From Roseomonas sp. (GTDB lineage: Bacteria; Pseudomonadota; Alphaproteobacteria; Acetobacterales; Acetobacteraceae): 64,000 nucleotides of DNA. Below, one piece after another: positions 7,975 to 17,913 of this stretch (its first letter is position 1; each line of letters starts with the position of its first letter). The stretch is taken from positions 123,079 to 187,078 of the forward strand of contig JADCFA010000016.1 of NCBI GenBank assembly GCA_020249775.1, given 5' to 3'. Under the pieces are notes generated by a model that was not told the DNA's origin, searched no databases, and was given only the letters and a program-made list of their open reading frames with translations. The position numbers were made by a program, and so were the translations under genes.

Positions 7975-9380
7975 GCGCGTTGCATGAGCTTTCCATGACG
8001 GAAGCCGCCGATGCGGTGGCGCGTGGGGAGGTGACGGCAACCGCGCTGACCGAAAGCTGCCTCGCGCGCATTGCTGCGCATGATGGCAAGGTGAATTCTG
8101 TGATCAGGCTTGATCGCGACAGCGCCTTGGAACAGGCGGCGGCGGTGGATGCCGCGCGCAAGACCGGCAAGGCGCTCGGCCCGCTTGGCGGTGTGCCGAT
8201 GATGCATAAGGATATGTATTATCGCGCCGGCAAGGTTTCGACTTGCGGGTCAAAAATCCGGCGGGATTTTGTGCCCAAAGTCACCGCGACCGTGCTGGAA
8301 AGGCTGGATGCCGCCGGCGCGATTGATATGGGCACGCTGAATATGGCGGAATTTGCCCAGAACCCGACCGGGCATAATGCGCATTTCGGCCATTGCCATA
8401 ATCCCTGGCAGCATGGCTATTGCACGGGCGGATCATCCTCGGGCTCTGGCGCGGGTGTTGCGGCACGGTTTTTCTTTGGCGCGCTTGGGTCGGATACGGG
8501 CGGTTCCATCCGGCTGCCGGCGACGATTTGTGGCGTGACGGGGATCAAGGGCACGCAAACGCGGGTTTCGCGCGCTGGTGTCATGCCGCTGTCATTTTCT
8601 GCCGATAATGTCGGGCCTTTGGTGCAGACGGCGCGCGATGCGGCGCGTTTCATGCGGGTGATTTCCGGCCATGACCCGCGCGATGCCACCAGCGCACGCG
8701 AAGCCGTGCCGGATTATGAGGCAGCTTTGACCGGCGATTTGCGCGGCATATCCATCGCTGTCCCGCAGGAATATTTCTTTGATGGCGCTGATGAGGTGGT
8801 GGTGAAGGCCTTTGATGTCGCGCTTGATGCCATGCGGGATCGCGGCGCGAAAATCACCCGGCTGTCCTGCCCGTCGCTTCGTGCCATTGCGGCCTATACC
8901 GCGCTGGTCAGCCGGTCAGAGGCAGCGGCGATCCATGCCGAATGGATGCGCGAAAGGGCCGGCGATTATTCCATCCATCTGTCATCGCGGCTTTATGGTG
9001 GCTTTCCGATCCCAGCGCATCTTTATATTGAAGCGCTGTCGCGCCGTGGGCCGCTGCTCCGGCAATTCTGTGCCGAGGCGATGACAGGGCATCACATTGT
9101 CGCGACCCCGGCGCTGCGCACCCGTGTGCCGACGCTCGCCGAGACGGATATTGATGCCGATGCGTCGAATTGGTCGCGCTTCATGGCGGTTTCGGCCAAT
9201 ACGCGGCCCTTCAATTATTTGGGACTGCCGACCATCAGCGTGCCGTGTGGCTTTGATGATCGCGGCCTGCCGATTGGCCTGCAACTGGCCGCGCGCCCCT
9301 TTGCCGAGGCGCGCGTACTGGCGGTGGCCGATGCCTATCAGCGCGTGAGGGATTGGCATAAGCGCTACCCCAGCCTGTGA
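7971..9380 (+). CDS. Amidase (amidase signature family)
   Basis: A 469-residue cytosolic enzyme with the complete Ser-Ser-Lys triad: Lys80 in MMHKD, Ser155 in GGSSSG, and nucleophile Ser179 in DTGGS. Length and layout match amidases that hydrolyse carboxamides or ureido compounds; a GatA role is unlikely because no gatB or gatC is nearby. The start overlaps the end of the 68-residue protein by 4 bases. The substrate cannot be told from the sequence. Confidence 0.88.
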   Translation: MSALHELSMTEAADAVARGEVTATALTESCLARIAAHDGKVNSVIRLDRDSALEQAAAVDAARKTGKALGPLGGVPMMHKDMYYRAGKVSTCGSKIRRDFVPKVTATVLERLDAAGAIDMGTLNMAEFAQNPTGHNAHFGHCHNPWQHGYCTGGSSSGSGAGVAARFFFGALGSDTGGSIRLPATICGVTGIKGTQTRVSRAGVMPLSFSADNVGPLVQTARDAARFMRVISGHDPRDATSAREAVPDYEAALTGDLRGISIAVPQEYFFDGADEVVVKAFDVALDAMRDRGAKITRLSCPSLRAIAAYTALVSRSEAAAIHAEWMRERAGDYSIHLSSRLYGGFPIPAHLYIEALSRRGPLLRQFCAEAMTGHHIVATPALRTRVPTLAETDIDADASNWSRFMAVSANTRPFNYLGLPTISVPCGFDDRGLPIGLQLAARPFAEARVLAVADAYQRVRDWHKRYPSL

Positions 9381-9517
9381 GGGGGCTGCCCAAGAATTGG
9401 GCTAGGCGGGCAGTAGGAGGGCAATATTGCGCTGCCAGGCCCATTTTTCGGGCATAACCCGCTTGTTTGTCCTGTCGCTTGACCCGATCTTCGATCAAAC
9501 AGGAGGTCGGTCCAGCG

Positions 9518-10951
9518 ATGGCGGAACCCATCAAGGCCTTTGACGAAATGGGTGAACCCGAAGCGGCGCGCGCGGCCTATGCCGAAATCGCGCGCTGGCT
9601 GGCGGCGACGCCCGCCGCGCAATTGGAGCGTAAGCGCCAGGAAGCCGAGCTTTTGTTTCGCCGCATCGGCGTGACCTTCGCGGTTTATGGCGAAGGTGGT
9701 GATCCGGAACGGCTGATCCCCTTCGATATCATCCCGCGCATCCTGGCCTGGCAGGAATGGGAACATCTTTCGCGCGGCCTCACGCAGCGGGTGCGTGCGC
9801 TCAATATGTTTTTGGCGGATGTTTATGGGCCGGGGGAAATCCTGAAGGCCGGGTGCATTCCGGCAGCGCTGATTTTGCAGAATGAAGCCTATCGGCCGGA
9901 AATGCGCGGCATCACCCCGCCCGGTGGGATTTACGTGCATATCGCGGGCATTGATGTGGTGCGGACGGATGCGGCGCAATTCCATGTGCTGGAAGATAAT
10001 TGCCGCACGCCATCGGGTGTTTCCTATATGCTCGAAGGCCGCGAAGCCATGCTGCGGCTATTCCCTGGGCTTTGCGCGGCACATCGCATTGCCCCGGTCA
10101 GCCATTACCCAAGCGATTTGCTGGAAACCTTGATGTCGGTCGCGCCGCCCGCTTGCCGTGGCCTGCCGCGCGTGGTGCTGCTGACGCCAGGTGCCTATAA
10201 CAGCGCCTATTACGAACATTGCTTCCTGGCCGATGAAATGGGCGTGGAAGTCGTGGAAGGCCAGGATTTATTCGTCGAGGATCGTGTTGTGTATATGCGC
10301 ACCACCGCAGGCCCGCAGCGCGTGGATGTGATCTATCGCCGTATTGATGATGATTACCTTGACCCGGCGGTGTTTCGCGCCGATTCACTGCTCGGCGTGC
10401 GCGGGCTGATGGAAGCCTATCGCGCTGGCAATGTAGCACTTGCCAATGCGCCGGGCGGCGGCATTGCCGATGACAAGGCGGTTTATCCTTACGTGCCGGA
10501 AATGGTGCGGTTCTATTTGAATGAGGAACCGATCCTGGCCAATGTGCCGACCTATTTATGCGAAAGGCCGGATGATTGCGCCTATGTGCTGGAACATTTG
10601 CATGAATTGGTGGTGAAGCTCACCAAGGGTTCGGGCGGCTATGGCATGCTGGTCGGGCCGCATAGCACTGCCGAACACCGCGCTGAATTCGCGGCACGCA
10701 TTCGCGCCAATCCAGCCGTTTATATCGCGCAACCAACCCTTGCACTTTCCACCGTGCCTACCTTCACCGGCAGCGGCACGGCACCGCGCCATGTGGATTT
10801 GCGGCCCTTTGTGCTTTCCGGTGCGGAGACACGCATTGTGCCAGGGGGCCTGACGCGCGTGGCCTTACGCGAAGGATCGCTGGTGGTGAATTCATCGCAA
10901 GGTGGCGGCACCAAGGATACCTGGGTCTTGGCCCCGGATGCGCCATGCTGA
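9518..10951 (+). CDS. Circularly permuted ATP-grasp protein
   Basis: A 477-residue protein of the circularly permuted ATP-grasp type (former DUF404/DUF407). Landmarks are RIGVTF near the N-terminus, LEDNCRTPSGVSYMLEGR, YRRIDDDYLDP and the glycine-rich KLTKGSGGYGM loop, with LRPFVLSG near the end. ATP-grasp enzymes ligate a carboxylate to an amine or thiol; for this family a peptide-bond-forming role has been proposed but not settled. ATG 9518 has AGGAGG at ideal spacing; an upstream frame of 17 codons lacks one. Its 3' end overlaps the alpha-E gene by 7 bases. This is the usual Anbu neighbourhood. Confidence 0.87.
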   Translation: MAEPIKAFDEMGEPEAARAAYAEIARWLAATPAAQLERKRQEAELLFRRIGVTFAVYGEGGDPERLIPFDIIPRILAWQEWEHLSRGLTQRVRALNMFLADVYGPGEILKAGCIPAALILQNEAYRPEMRGITPPGGIYVHIAGIDVVRTDAAQFHVLEDNCRTPSGVSYMLEGREAMLRLFPGLCAAHRIAPVSHYPSDLLETLMSVAPPACRGLPRVVLLTPGAYNSAYYEHCFLADEMGVEVVEGQDLFVEDRVVYMRTTAGPQRVDVIYRRIDDDYLDPAVFRADSLLGVRGLMEAYRAGNVALANAPGGGIADDKAVYPYVPEMVRFYLNEEPILANVPTYLCERPDDCAYVLEHLHELVVKLTKGSGGYGMLVGPHSTAEHRAEFAARIRANPAVYIAQPTLALSTVPTFTGSGTAPRHVDLRPFVLSGAETRIVPGGLTRVALREGSLVVNSSQGGGTKDTWVLAPDAPC

Positions 10952-11886
10952 GCCGCACGGCCGATAGCCTCTATTGGCTTGGGCGCTATATGGAACGCGC
11001 CGGCAATACGGCGCGCGCGCTGCAAGTGGCGCTGCGCGAAGCGGGCATGGGTGGTGGCCGGCCGGCGCAGGGGCAAGGCTGGCGCGCGCTGCTGCTCACC
11101 AGTGGCGATATCGGGCTATTGCAGGGTTTTGGTGCCGCCCCTGATGCAGCGCAGATCATCCAGCATCTGGTGATGGATCGCGCCAATCCTTCTTCCATCC
11201 AATCCTGCATTGAAGCTTCGCGGCAGAATGCGCGCCAGGTACGGACAGCGCTAACCGTGGATATGTGGGAAGCGGTGAATGACACCTGGGGCCAGATGCG
11301 GCGCATGGATAATACCATGCCAAGTGCGGATGATCTGCCGGGCTTTCTGGATTGGGTGAAGCGCCAGACAATCCTATTCAATGGCGCCTATGATGACACC
11401 ATGCTGCGCGATGAAGCCTGGCGCTTCGTGCGCCTTGGCACCATGCTGGAGCGCGCCGACAATACCGCGCGTGTGCTGCATGCCCATGCCGCGGCACTCA
11501 GCATTGCGGAAGCCGGCACGGCGGAAGATTACCTGAATTGGCAGGCGATCTTGCGTAACTTCACCGCGCTGCGTGCCTATCAATGGGTTTATCACGGACG
11601 GATTGAGCCGCGGCGGATTGCCGAATTGCTCATCCTGCGCGGGGAATTGCCACGTTCCATGATTGCCTGCCATGCGCGGATTGAGGGGGTGTTGGATGAA
11701 ATAGCCACCGCCCATGGCGGACGGCGCGGGGAATGCCATCGGCGTGCCGGGGAAATCCATGCGCGGCTGCGCTTTGGCCGGGTTGAGGATATCTTCACCC
11801 AAGGGCTTGAGGCCTTCCTGAATGAAATGATGGCGCGCAATATTGATCTTGGCGGTCAAATCGCCGAGTTTTACCTGCATAACTGA
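10945..11886 (+). CDS. Alpha-E domain protein
   Basis: A 313-residue, all-helical alpha-E (former DUF403) protein. It begins MLSRTADSLYWLGRYMERAGNTAR and later carries LERADNTARVLH, the two ER-x2-NTAR repeats typical of the family. Function is unknown; it is almost always encoded beside a circularly permuted ATP-grasp protein, as here with a 7-base overlap. Anbu follows 20 bases later, so all three form one operon. Confidence 0.88.
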   Translation: MLSRTADSLYWLGRYMERAGNTARALQVALREAGMGGGRPAQGQGWRALLLTSGDIGLLQGFGAAPDAAQIIQHLVMDRANPSSIQSCIEASRQNARQVRTALTVDMWEAVNDTWGQMRRMDNTMPSADDLPGFLDWVKRQTILFNGAYDDTMLRDEAWRFVRLGTMLERADNTARVLHAHAAALSIAEAGTAEDYLNWQAILRNFTALRAYQWVYHGRIEPRRIAELLILRGELPRSMIACHARIEGVLDEIATAHGGRRGECHRRAGEIHARLRFGRVEDIFTQGLEAFLNEMMARNIDLGGQIAEFYLHN

Positions 11887-11906
11887 TAGGGCGCGGAGCG
11901 CTTGCC

Positions 11907-12644
11907 ATGACCTATTGCGTCGGCCTGTTCCTGAAAGATGGGCTTGTTCTGCTTTCCGATACGCGCACCAATGCGGGGCTGGATCACATCTCAAGCTTTT
12001 CCAAGATGCATGTGGTGGAACAGCCAGGGGAGCGCATGCTGGCGCTGCTGACAGCCGGCAATCTTGCGATTACGCAGGCGGTATGGAACCGCGTGCAGGA
12101 AGGTTTCCCGCTGGGTGAGGAAACCCACACGCTCCGCGATGTGCCGAGCATGTTTCGTGCTGCCCAATTGGTGGGGGCCGCGGTGCGCGATGTGTTTGAA
12201 ACCGATGGGCCGGCGATGAAGGCACAAAACGTCGCCTTTGATGCTTCCTTTTTGCTTGGCGGGCAGATCGCCGGCGGGCCGATGCGGCTGTTCCTGATCT
12301 ATGCCGCAGGTAATTTCATTGAAGCCACCGCCGATACACCCTTCCTGCAAATCGGTGAACACAAATACGGCAAGCCCATTCTGGATCGTGTGGTGAAGCA
12401 CAACAAATCCTTGGCCGATGGCGTGAAGCTGGTGCTGATCAGCATGGATAGCACCATCAGATCCAATCTTTCGGTGGGGCCGCCGATTGATCTGATGGTC
12501 TATCGCGAAGGCGGGCAGAAGGTAACGCTCAGCCGGCGCATCACGGAAGAAGATGCCTATTTCCGGCAAGTCAGCCAACGCTGGTCCGATAGCCTGCGCG
12601 AAGCCTATCGCGCCCTGCCCTCCCCCGGGTGGATTTCGGATTGA
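11907..12644 (+). CDS. Anbu, proteasome-like peptidase
   Basis: A 245-residue Ntn-hydrolase of the Anbu (ancestral beta subunit) group. It starts MTYCVG, so removal of Met would expose Thr as the nucleophile, as in proteasome beta subunits and HslV. SDTRTNAG and FSKMHV supply the expected Asp and Lys, and LLTAGNLAITQAV is the family core strand and helix. Anbu forms open helical rings in the species studied; its physiological substrate is not known. It is the last gene of the ATP-grasp/alpha-E operon. The transglutaminase-like gene that often completes this set is not present; a binding-protein gene follows instead. Confidence 0.9.
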   Translation: MTYCVGLFLKDGLVLLSDTRTNAGLDHISSFSKMHVVEQPGERMLALLTAGNLAITQAVWNRVQEGFPLGEETHTLRDVPSMFRAAQLVGAAVRDVFETDGPAMKAQNVAFDASFLLGGQIAGGPMRLFLIYAAGNFIEATADTPFLQIGEHKYGKPILDRVVKHNKSLADGVKLVLISMDSTIRSNLSVGPPIDLMVYREGGQKVTLSRRITEEDAYFRQVSQRWSDSLREAYRALPSPGWISD

Positions 12645-12702
12645 CCCTTGCGGCGCGCGCAGGCTTGGGCCAGATGAGCCCAGATTTGCCGGGGGGATTG
12701 CC

Positions 12703-13665
12703 ATGATTTCGCGCAGAACGGGCTTGGTTTTGGGGGCGGCGCTGCTGGCTGGGCGGCAGGCTAAGGCGCAGGCTTGGCCCACGCGGCCCATTCGCATCAT
12801 CGTGCCTTTCGGGCTTGGCGGGTCCGCCGATGTCGCAGCGCGGTTTTTGGCCGAGCCCTTGCAGCAGGCTTTGGGCCAGCCGGTGATTGTGGAGAATCGC
12901 CCTGGCGCCGGCGGCACCATCGGCGCGGATCAGGTGGTGAAGGCAGCGCCCGATGGGCATTCGCTGCTGCTGATGTCCAACACGCACACCGCCAATGAAA
13001 CGCTGCTGCCCAATCGGCCCTATGTGCTGCTGCGTGATTTGGCGCCGGTGGCCTTTGTGAATGTCGCGCATCACGTTTTGGTGGTGCATCCATCGCTCGG
13101 CGTGAATTCGCTGGCCGAGCTCATTGCCTATTGCAAGGCCAATCCGGGGAAGCTGGATTATGCTTCCTCAGGTCCCGGCACGCCTTACCATGTGGCGGGT
13201 GAGATTTTCCGCGCCATGGCCGGCATTGAAATCACCCACATCCCCTTCCGTGGTTCAAATGAGGCTCGCACCGCGCTGATCGCGGGCCAGGTGCCGATGA
13301 TGTTCGATGCGATCCCAACCATGGCGGAACAGGCGCGCGGTGGGCGCGTGCGTGCGCTGGCAACCACCGGGCCGCGGCGCAGCCCGCTTTTGCCGGAAGC
13401 GCCGACGGTGGCCGAAGCCCTGCCCGGCTATGAAGCTAGCATCTGGCTTGGGGTGATGGCGCCGGCGCAAACGCCCGCACCCATCGTCGAAAGGCTGAAT
13501 GCGGAAATCAATCGTGTGATGTCTCTGCCAGCAACGCGCGACGCGCAGTTGCGTGCGGGCGCTGAGGTGAACCCGATGACCGCCACTGCCTTTGGTGATT
13601 TTTTGCGTGAGGATATCACGCGCCAAGCGGAAGGCATTCGCATTTCTGGCATGAAAGCGAATTGA
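12703..13665 (+). CDS. Bug-family (TctC-like) periplasmic binding protein
   Basis: A 320-residue secreted protein. The N-terminus has an arginine pair, a hydrophobic core and an AKAQA cleavage region (about residue 24), then the family hallmarks WPTRPIRIIVPFG, VENRPGAGG and HIPFRGSNEA. Bug proteins bind small carboxylic acids for tripartite tricarboxylate transporters or serve as sensors. No TctA or TctB membrane gene is near. ATG 12703 follows GGGGGGA; a longer frame overlapping the Anbu gene is rejected because it would bury the signal peptide. Confidence 0.88.
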   Translation: MISRRTGLVLGAALLAGRQAKAQAWPTRPIRIIVPFGLGGSADVAARFLAEPLQQALGQPVIVENRPGAGGTIGADQVVKAAPDGHSLLLMSNTHTANETLLPNRPYVLLRDLAPVAFVNVAHHVLVVHPSLGVNSLAELIAYCKANPGKLDYASSGPGTPYHVAGEIFRAMAGIEITHIPFRGSNEARTALIAGQVPMMFDAIPTMAEQARGGRVRALATTGPRRSPLLPEAPTVAEALPGYEASIWLGVMAPAQTPAPIVERLNAEINRVMSLPATRDAQLRAGAEVNPMTATAFGDFLREDITRQAEGIRISGMKAN

Positions 13666-13672
13666 TCCTGTC

Positions 13673-14629
13673 ATGATTTCGCTGACCCTGGCTTGCACCG
13701 CGACTGATCGCACACGCCCGCTGATGGAAGGGCGCTTCAAGGTGCCAGGTACTGACATCACCTTTTTGCCCGGTGAGCCCGAGGATATTTTTCGCCGTGC
13801 GCTGCGTGACCGCGCCTTTGATATCTCGGAACTATCCATGGGCAGTCATATCGTCACCAGCGCGCGCGGTGATGCGCCCTATATTGGCGTGCCGGTGTTT
13901 CTGTCGCGCGCCTTTCGGCATTCGGCGATTTATATCCGCACTGATCGCGGCATCAATAGCGCGGCTGATTTGGCAGGGCGGGAGATTGGGCTGCCGGAAT
14001 ATCAGCAAACCGCAGCGCTTTGGGTGCGCGGGATTTTGCGTGACCATTACGGCGTGGATACGAAGGGCATTTCCTGGCGTACCGGTGGCGAACGTGTGGC
14101 GATTACCTTGCCCGATGGGTTCAAAGTGAAACCCATGGGGGAACCCTTGGAAGAAGCATTGGCTGCCGGGCGGATTGATGCGCTGATCGCGCCGCGCCCA
14201 CCCACCTGTTTCAACACCGGCAGCGCGCCGGTGGCGCGGCTTTTCCCGGATTATCGGCGAGAAGAAGAAAACTGGTTTCGCGCTTCAGGCTTTTTCCCGA
14301 TCATGCATTGCCTGGCCGTGCGCAAGGATGTCGCGGAACGCCATCCCTGGTTGCCGGTGGAATTGTTTCGTGCCTTCAGCGCGGCCAAGGCAGCGTCCTT
14401 GGCGGAAATGTCGCTGGTGAATGTGCTGCGTGTGTCGCTGCCCTGGATCGCGGCGGAAGCGGAAGCGCAAAGCGCAATCTTTGGCGGTAATCCCTGGCCC
14501 TATGGCTTCAAGCGCAACCGCGCGGAAATCGCTGCCATGATCCGCTATGCGGTGGAAGATGGCCTCGCGGCGCGGCAGATGGAACCGGAGGAATTGTTTC
14601 ATCCTTCCGTGCTGGATTTGATGGAATAG
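13673..14629 (+). CDS. 4,5-dihydroxyphthalate decarboxylase-like protein
   Basis: A 318-residue protein with the fold of a periplasmic binding protein but no signal peptide, so probably cytosolic. The N-terminal LTLACTATDRTRPLMEG, FDISELSMGS, FRHSAIYIR and LAGREIGLPEYQQTA segments match the family of 4,5-dihydroxyphthalate decarboxylase (Pht5/PhtD). Most homologues annotated so have not been tested, and many sit beside transporters. Here it lies 7 bases after one Bug binding-protein gene and 28 before another, which suggests a role in the same substrate's breakdown. Confidence 0.75.
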   Translation: MISLTLACTATDRTRPLMEGRFKVPGTDITFLPGEPEDIFRRALRDRAFDISELSMGSHIVTSARGDAPYIGVPVFLSRAFRHSAIYIRTDRGINSAADLAGREIGLPEYQQTAALWVRGILRDHYGVDTKGISWRTGGERVAITLPDGFKVKPMGEPLEEALAAGRIDALIAPRPPTCFNTGSAPVARLFPDYRREEENWFRASGFFPIMHCLAVRKDVAERHPWLPVELFRAFSAAKAASLAEMSLVNVLRVSLPWIAAEAEAQSAIFGGNPWPYGFKRNRAEIAAMIRYAVEDGLAARQMEPEELFHPSVLDLME

Positions 14630-14657
14630 GCATAAGAAACAAAAGGGGGATCGGACC

Positions 14658-15617
14658 ATGAAGCTTACGCGTCGCGCGGCGCTGGGTGGCTTGGCAGCGG
14701 CCAGCATTGTGCCGGCAAAGGCCCAGGGCAATGCCATTCGCATTGTGGTGCCCTTTGGGCCGGGTGGGTCCACGGATGCAGTCGCGCGTTTGGTCTCGCC
14801 CGGTCTCATGCAAAGGCTTGGCGTGCCGATTATCGTGGAAAACCGCCCAGGTGCGGCGGGATCCATCGGCACGGATGCAGTGGCCAAGGCGCGGCCTGAT
14901 GGGCAGACCTGGTTGCTGACCTTCGACAGCCACGCAACCATGCCGGCGCTGCTCGCCAATCTGCCCTTCAACCTGACGCGTGATCTTGACCCGGTGATGC
15001 TGATTGGTGGCGCGCCTTATGTGATTGCGTGCCGTGCGGATAAGCCGTTTCGCTCACTCGCGGATGTGGTGGCGGCGGCAAAGGCGCGGCCGGATGCGGT
15101 TTCCTTCGGGTCCACCGGCAATGGCACGATCGGGCATTTGGCCATGATCCAGTTCCAGGCGCGCAGCGGCACGCGGCTCACGCATATTCCCTATCGCAGT
15201 GGTGGGCTTGCGGTGAATGACACCATGGCGGGCACGGTGGATATGATGATCGGTTCCGCCGCGCTGGTGGCGGCGCAAATCGCGGCCGGCACCTTCCGTG
15301 CCGTGGCACAATTTGGCCCCGCGCGGCTGCCCGCCTTGAGCGATTTGCCGACTGCGGAAGAAAGCGGCTTTCCAGGTTTGCAGGCGGAAGCCTGGTGGGG
15401 CGTTTTCGCGCCCGCCGGCACCCCGGCTGAATTGGTGGCGCGCATGAATAATGCTTTGCGTGAAACACTCTCCGAAGAACGTATCCGCACACAAATGACG
15501 CAGACTCAGCAAGCGCGGCTGGTGCTGTCTGACCCCGCCGGGCTGGCGCGGTTTCTGGATGGTGAAGTGGCGAAATGGGGCGCGGTGGTGCGCGAATTCA
15601 GCGTGCGGCCTGATTGA
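14658..15617 (+). CDS. Bug-family (TctC-like) periplasmic binding protein
   Basis: A 319-residue protein with a twin-arginine-like signal (MKLTRRAALGG, cleavage near PAKAQG, residue 24). Family motifs are IRIVVPFGPGGSTD, VENRPGAAGSIGTDAV and HIPYRSGG. It is the third gene of a probable operon with the dihydroxyphthalate decarboxylase-like gene and another binding protein. Its stop codon directly abuts the stop codon of the convergent VUT gene (TGA then TCA, no gap). Confidence 0.87.
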   Translation: MKLTRRAALGGLAAASIVPAKAQGNAIRIVVPFGPGGSTDAVARLVSPGLMQRLGVPIIVENRPGAAGSIGTDAVAKARPDGQTWLLTFDSHATMPALLANLPFNLTRDLDPVMLIGGAPYVIACRADKPFRSLADVVAAAKARPDAVSFGSTGNGTIGHLAMIQFQARSGTRLTHIPYRSGGLAVNDTMAGTVDMMIGSAALVAAQIAAGTFRAVAQFGPARLPALSDLPTAEESGFPGLQAEAWWGVFAPAGTPAELVARMNNALRETLSEERIRTQMTQTQQARLVLSDPAGLARFLDGEVAKWGAVVREFSVRPD

Positions 15618-16175
15618 TCAGGCGGGTTGAATGCCACGCCGCGCATCATACCGGCGCAGCCAATGAATGAAGGGCAAGGCCAGCAATACCATCCAGGCCT
15701 TGCCGATGATCTGCCCGGCGAGAAAATCCAGGCTGCCAAAGGCGAGAAACAGAAAGACCACGCTATCCACGACAAGACCGACCGCGCCACTCACGGCCAC
15801 TGCCAGCACCAGGCCGCGTTTTTGCAGCGGCGTATAGACCGCCAAGTCAGCGCTTTCGCTCAACAGGAAAGCGACCGCCGAGGCCAGCACCAAAGCGGGC
15901 GGCGCCAATAACGCGGAAAGCACCACACCCGCCGCAATGGCGGCGAAGGCCCAACTAAGCCCAAGGCGGCGCTGCACCAAATCCCTCAGCACCAATGCCA
16001 AGCCAATCATCAGCACGCCTGATGGCGCCATGATGCCGGGCGCGACAGGGATCAGGCAGGGGCCGTTCGGTACGCAGAAGCTGCCAAGATTCCCGATCAT
16101 CCAATTGGCTGCCGGAATACAGAGCGCGAATCCGATCAGAAAGGCGAAGCCTTGAAGGCGGGGGGAAAGGTTCAT
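15618..16175 (-). CDS. VUT-family transporter, probable queuosine precursor importer
   Basis: A 185-residue inner-membrane protein with about six hydrophobic segments. It belongs to the VUT group (YhhQ-like), whose members import 7-cyano- or 7-aminomethyl-7-deazaguanine. The location supports this strongly: its ATG overlaps the queC stop in ATGA, so it is the last gene of the queuosine operon. It is somewhat shorter than E. coli YhhQ. The exact substrate is an inference. Confidence 0.78.
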   Translation of the reverse strand: MNLSPRLQGFAFLIGFALCIPAANWMIGNLGSFCVPNGPCLIPVAPGIMAPSGVLMIGLALVLRDLVQRRLGLSWAFAAIAAGVVLSALLAPPALVLASAVAFLLSESADLAVYTPLQKRGLVLAVAVSGAVGLVVDSVVFLFLAFGSLDFLAGQIIGKAWMVLLALPFIHWLRRYDARRGIQPA

Positions 16176-16879
16176 GGGATTTCAGAGGCTGCATAGGCCG
16201 CCCAGCCCTTGGCGCGCAAGTCGCAGGCCGGGCAAGTGCCGCAGCCATAGCCCCAGGCGTGGCGCCGGCTGCGATCCCCCAGATAGCAGCTATGGGTATG
16301 TTCAAGGATCGCCGCCACCAAGGCTGCGCCGCCCAGGTCTTCCGCCAGCCGCCAAGTTGCCGCCTTGTCCAGCCACATCAGCGGTGTTTCCAAGACAAAG
16401 CGCCGATCCATGCCGAGGTTGAGCGCCACTTGTAGCGCCTTGATCGAATCATCGCGGCAATCAGGATAGCCGGAGTAATCCGTCTCACACATGCCGCCAA
16501 CAATGTGTTTGATGCCGCGGCGATAGGCGATGGCGGCAGCGAAGCTCAGGAAAATGATGTTGCGGCCGGGAACGAAAGTATTGGGCAGGCCATCGGCGTT
16601 AAACGCGATGCTGGCTTCTGAGGTGAGTGCGGTATCGGAAACCTGACCAAGCGCATCCAGCGGGATCAGATGATCCGGGCCGAGTTTTGCACGCCATGCA
16701 GGGCGGGCTGCGAGCAAGGCCGCGCGAAAGCTGTCGCGGATATCGAGTTCGATCTTGTGGCGTTGGCCGTAATCGAAGCCGATAGTCTCAACCACCGCGA
16801 AACGATCCAAGGCCCAGGCGAGGCAGGTTGCGGAATCCTGCCCGCCGCTGAACAGGACAAGGGCTTTTTCTTGCGTCAT
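16172..16879 (-). CDS. queC: 7-cyano-7-deazaguanine synthase
   Basis: A 235-residue ATP-dependent enzyme that converts 7-carboxy-7-deazaguanine and ammonia to preQ0. The PP-loop is [12 protein letters not shown] near the N-terminus, and the C-terminus carries the zinc site CYLGD...[15 protein letters not shown] and VPGRN are further family motifs. ATG 16879 is chosen over a codon 10 residues upstream because the protein should begin just before the PP-loop strand. It overlaps queG by 4 bases and the VUT transporter by 4 bases. Confidence 0.93.
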   Translation of the reverse strand: MTQEKALVLFSGGQDSATCLAWALDRFAVVETIGFDYGQRHKIELDIRDSFRAALLAARPAWRAKLGPDHLIPLDALGQVSDTALTSEASIAFNADGLPNTFVPGRNIIFLSFAAAIAYRRGIKHIVGGMCETDYSGYPDCRDDSIKALQVALNLGMDRRFVLETPLMWLDKAATWRLAEDLGGAALVAAILEHTHSCYLGDRSRRHAWGYGCGTCPACDLRAKGWAAYAASEIP

Positions 16880-17913
16880 GCGGTGCGTTCCAATTGTGCG
16901 GCGGCCCAAGCGGCGGCTTCTGCCACCACGGGGTCAGCATCGGTGCGAAGTGCGCGCGCGGTTTCGCGTAAGCTGGCGTCGGCGGAATTGCCAATGGCAA
17001 TCAGCACATTGCGGATGAAGCGATTGCGCCCGATACGCTTAATGGGGCTACCGGAAAACAGCGCACGAAAGGCCGCGTCACCCAATGCGGCCAAATCCGC
17101 CAGTTTTGGCGCGGTAAGTTCAGCCCGCGGTGCAAAGGCGGGTTCTTCATGCGCGGCGGCGAATTTATTCCATGGGCAGACCGCCAGGCAATCATCGCAG
17201 CCATAGATGCGATTGCCCATGGGCTTGCGGAATTCTTCCGGGATCGGGCCGTGATGTTCGATGGTCAGGTAGGAAATGCAGCGTCGCGCATCCAGGCGAT
17301 AGGGCGCGGGGAATGCCTTGGTTGGGCAGATATCAAGGCAGCGCGTGCAGCTTCCGCAATGATCATCCTCAGGCGCCTCGGGGCTGAGATCGAGCGTAGT
17401 GTAAATTTCACCGAGGAACAACCATGAACCATGGGTGCGGGAGACAAGATTGGTATGCTTGCCCTGCCAGCCCAAACCCGCCTGCTGCGCGAGTGGTTTT
17501 TCCATCACCGGCGCGGTATCCACAAAAACCTTGACGCCAGCATCGGCGTAGGCAGTCACGATCCAACGTGCCAGCGCCTTCAGGCGCTTTTTGACCACAT
17601 CATGATAATCGCGATTGCGCGCATAGACGCTGATTGTCGCGCGGTCCCGCCAAGCGAGGCTTTTCAGCGGATCGGTCTCAGGCGCATAGGATAGGCCAAG
17701 CGCGATCACGCTTCGTGCTTCCGGCCACAGCGCACGCGGATCGGCGCGTTGGTCGACGCGGGCTTCCATCCAGCCCATGCCGCCATGCATGCCGGCAGCG
17801 AGAAATGCCTGCAGCCTTTCGCGCACCTCTGGCCCCAGCCGCGCCGGGGCGAAGCCAATGGCTTCGAAGCCGAGGCGCGTGGCCTCCGCCCTGATGGCGT
17901 CAGCCGCGCCCAC
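16876..17913 (-). CDS. queG: Epoxyqueuosine reductase
   Basis: A 345-residue cobalamin- and iron-sulfur-dependent enzyme that carries out the last step of queuosine synthesis on tRNA. Two 4Fe-4S binding motifs are visible, [12 protein letters not shown] and [10 protein letters not shown], followed by a C-terminal HEAT-like stretch ([16 protein letters not shown]). I place the start at GTG 17913, because it gives the usual QueG length and lies 12 bases after AGGAAG; the longer frame would add a 28-residue arginine-rich tail that lies inside queF. It overlaps queF by 14 bases and queC by 4. Confidence 0.92.
   Translation of the reverse strand: MGAADAIRAEATRLGFEAIGFAPARLGPEVRERLQAFLAAGMHGGMGWMEARVDQRADPRALWPEARSVIALGLSYAPETDPLKSLAWRDRATISVYARNRDYHDVVKKRLKALARWIVTAYADAGVKVFVDTAPVMEKPLAQQAGLGWQGKHTNLVSRTHGSWLFLGEIYTTLDLSPEAPEDDHCGSCTRCLDICPTKAFPAPYRLDARRCISYLTIEHHGPIPEEFRKPMGNRIYGCDDCLAVCPWNKFAAAHEEPAFAPRAELTAPKLADLAALGDAAFRALFSGSPIKRIGRNRFIRNVLIAIGNSADASLRETARALRTDADPVVAEAAAWAAAQLERTA

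Noticed and set aside
7971..9380. GatA subunit of tRNA amidotransferase
   Set aside because: The signature triad is shared by all amidases, but no gatB or gatC is near and the coupled small protein is not GatC-like.
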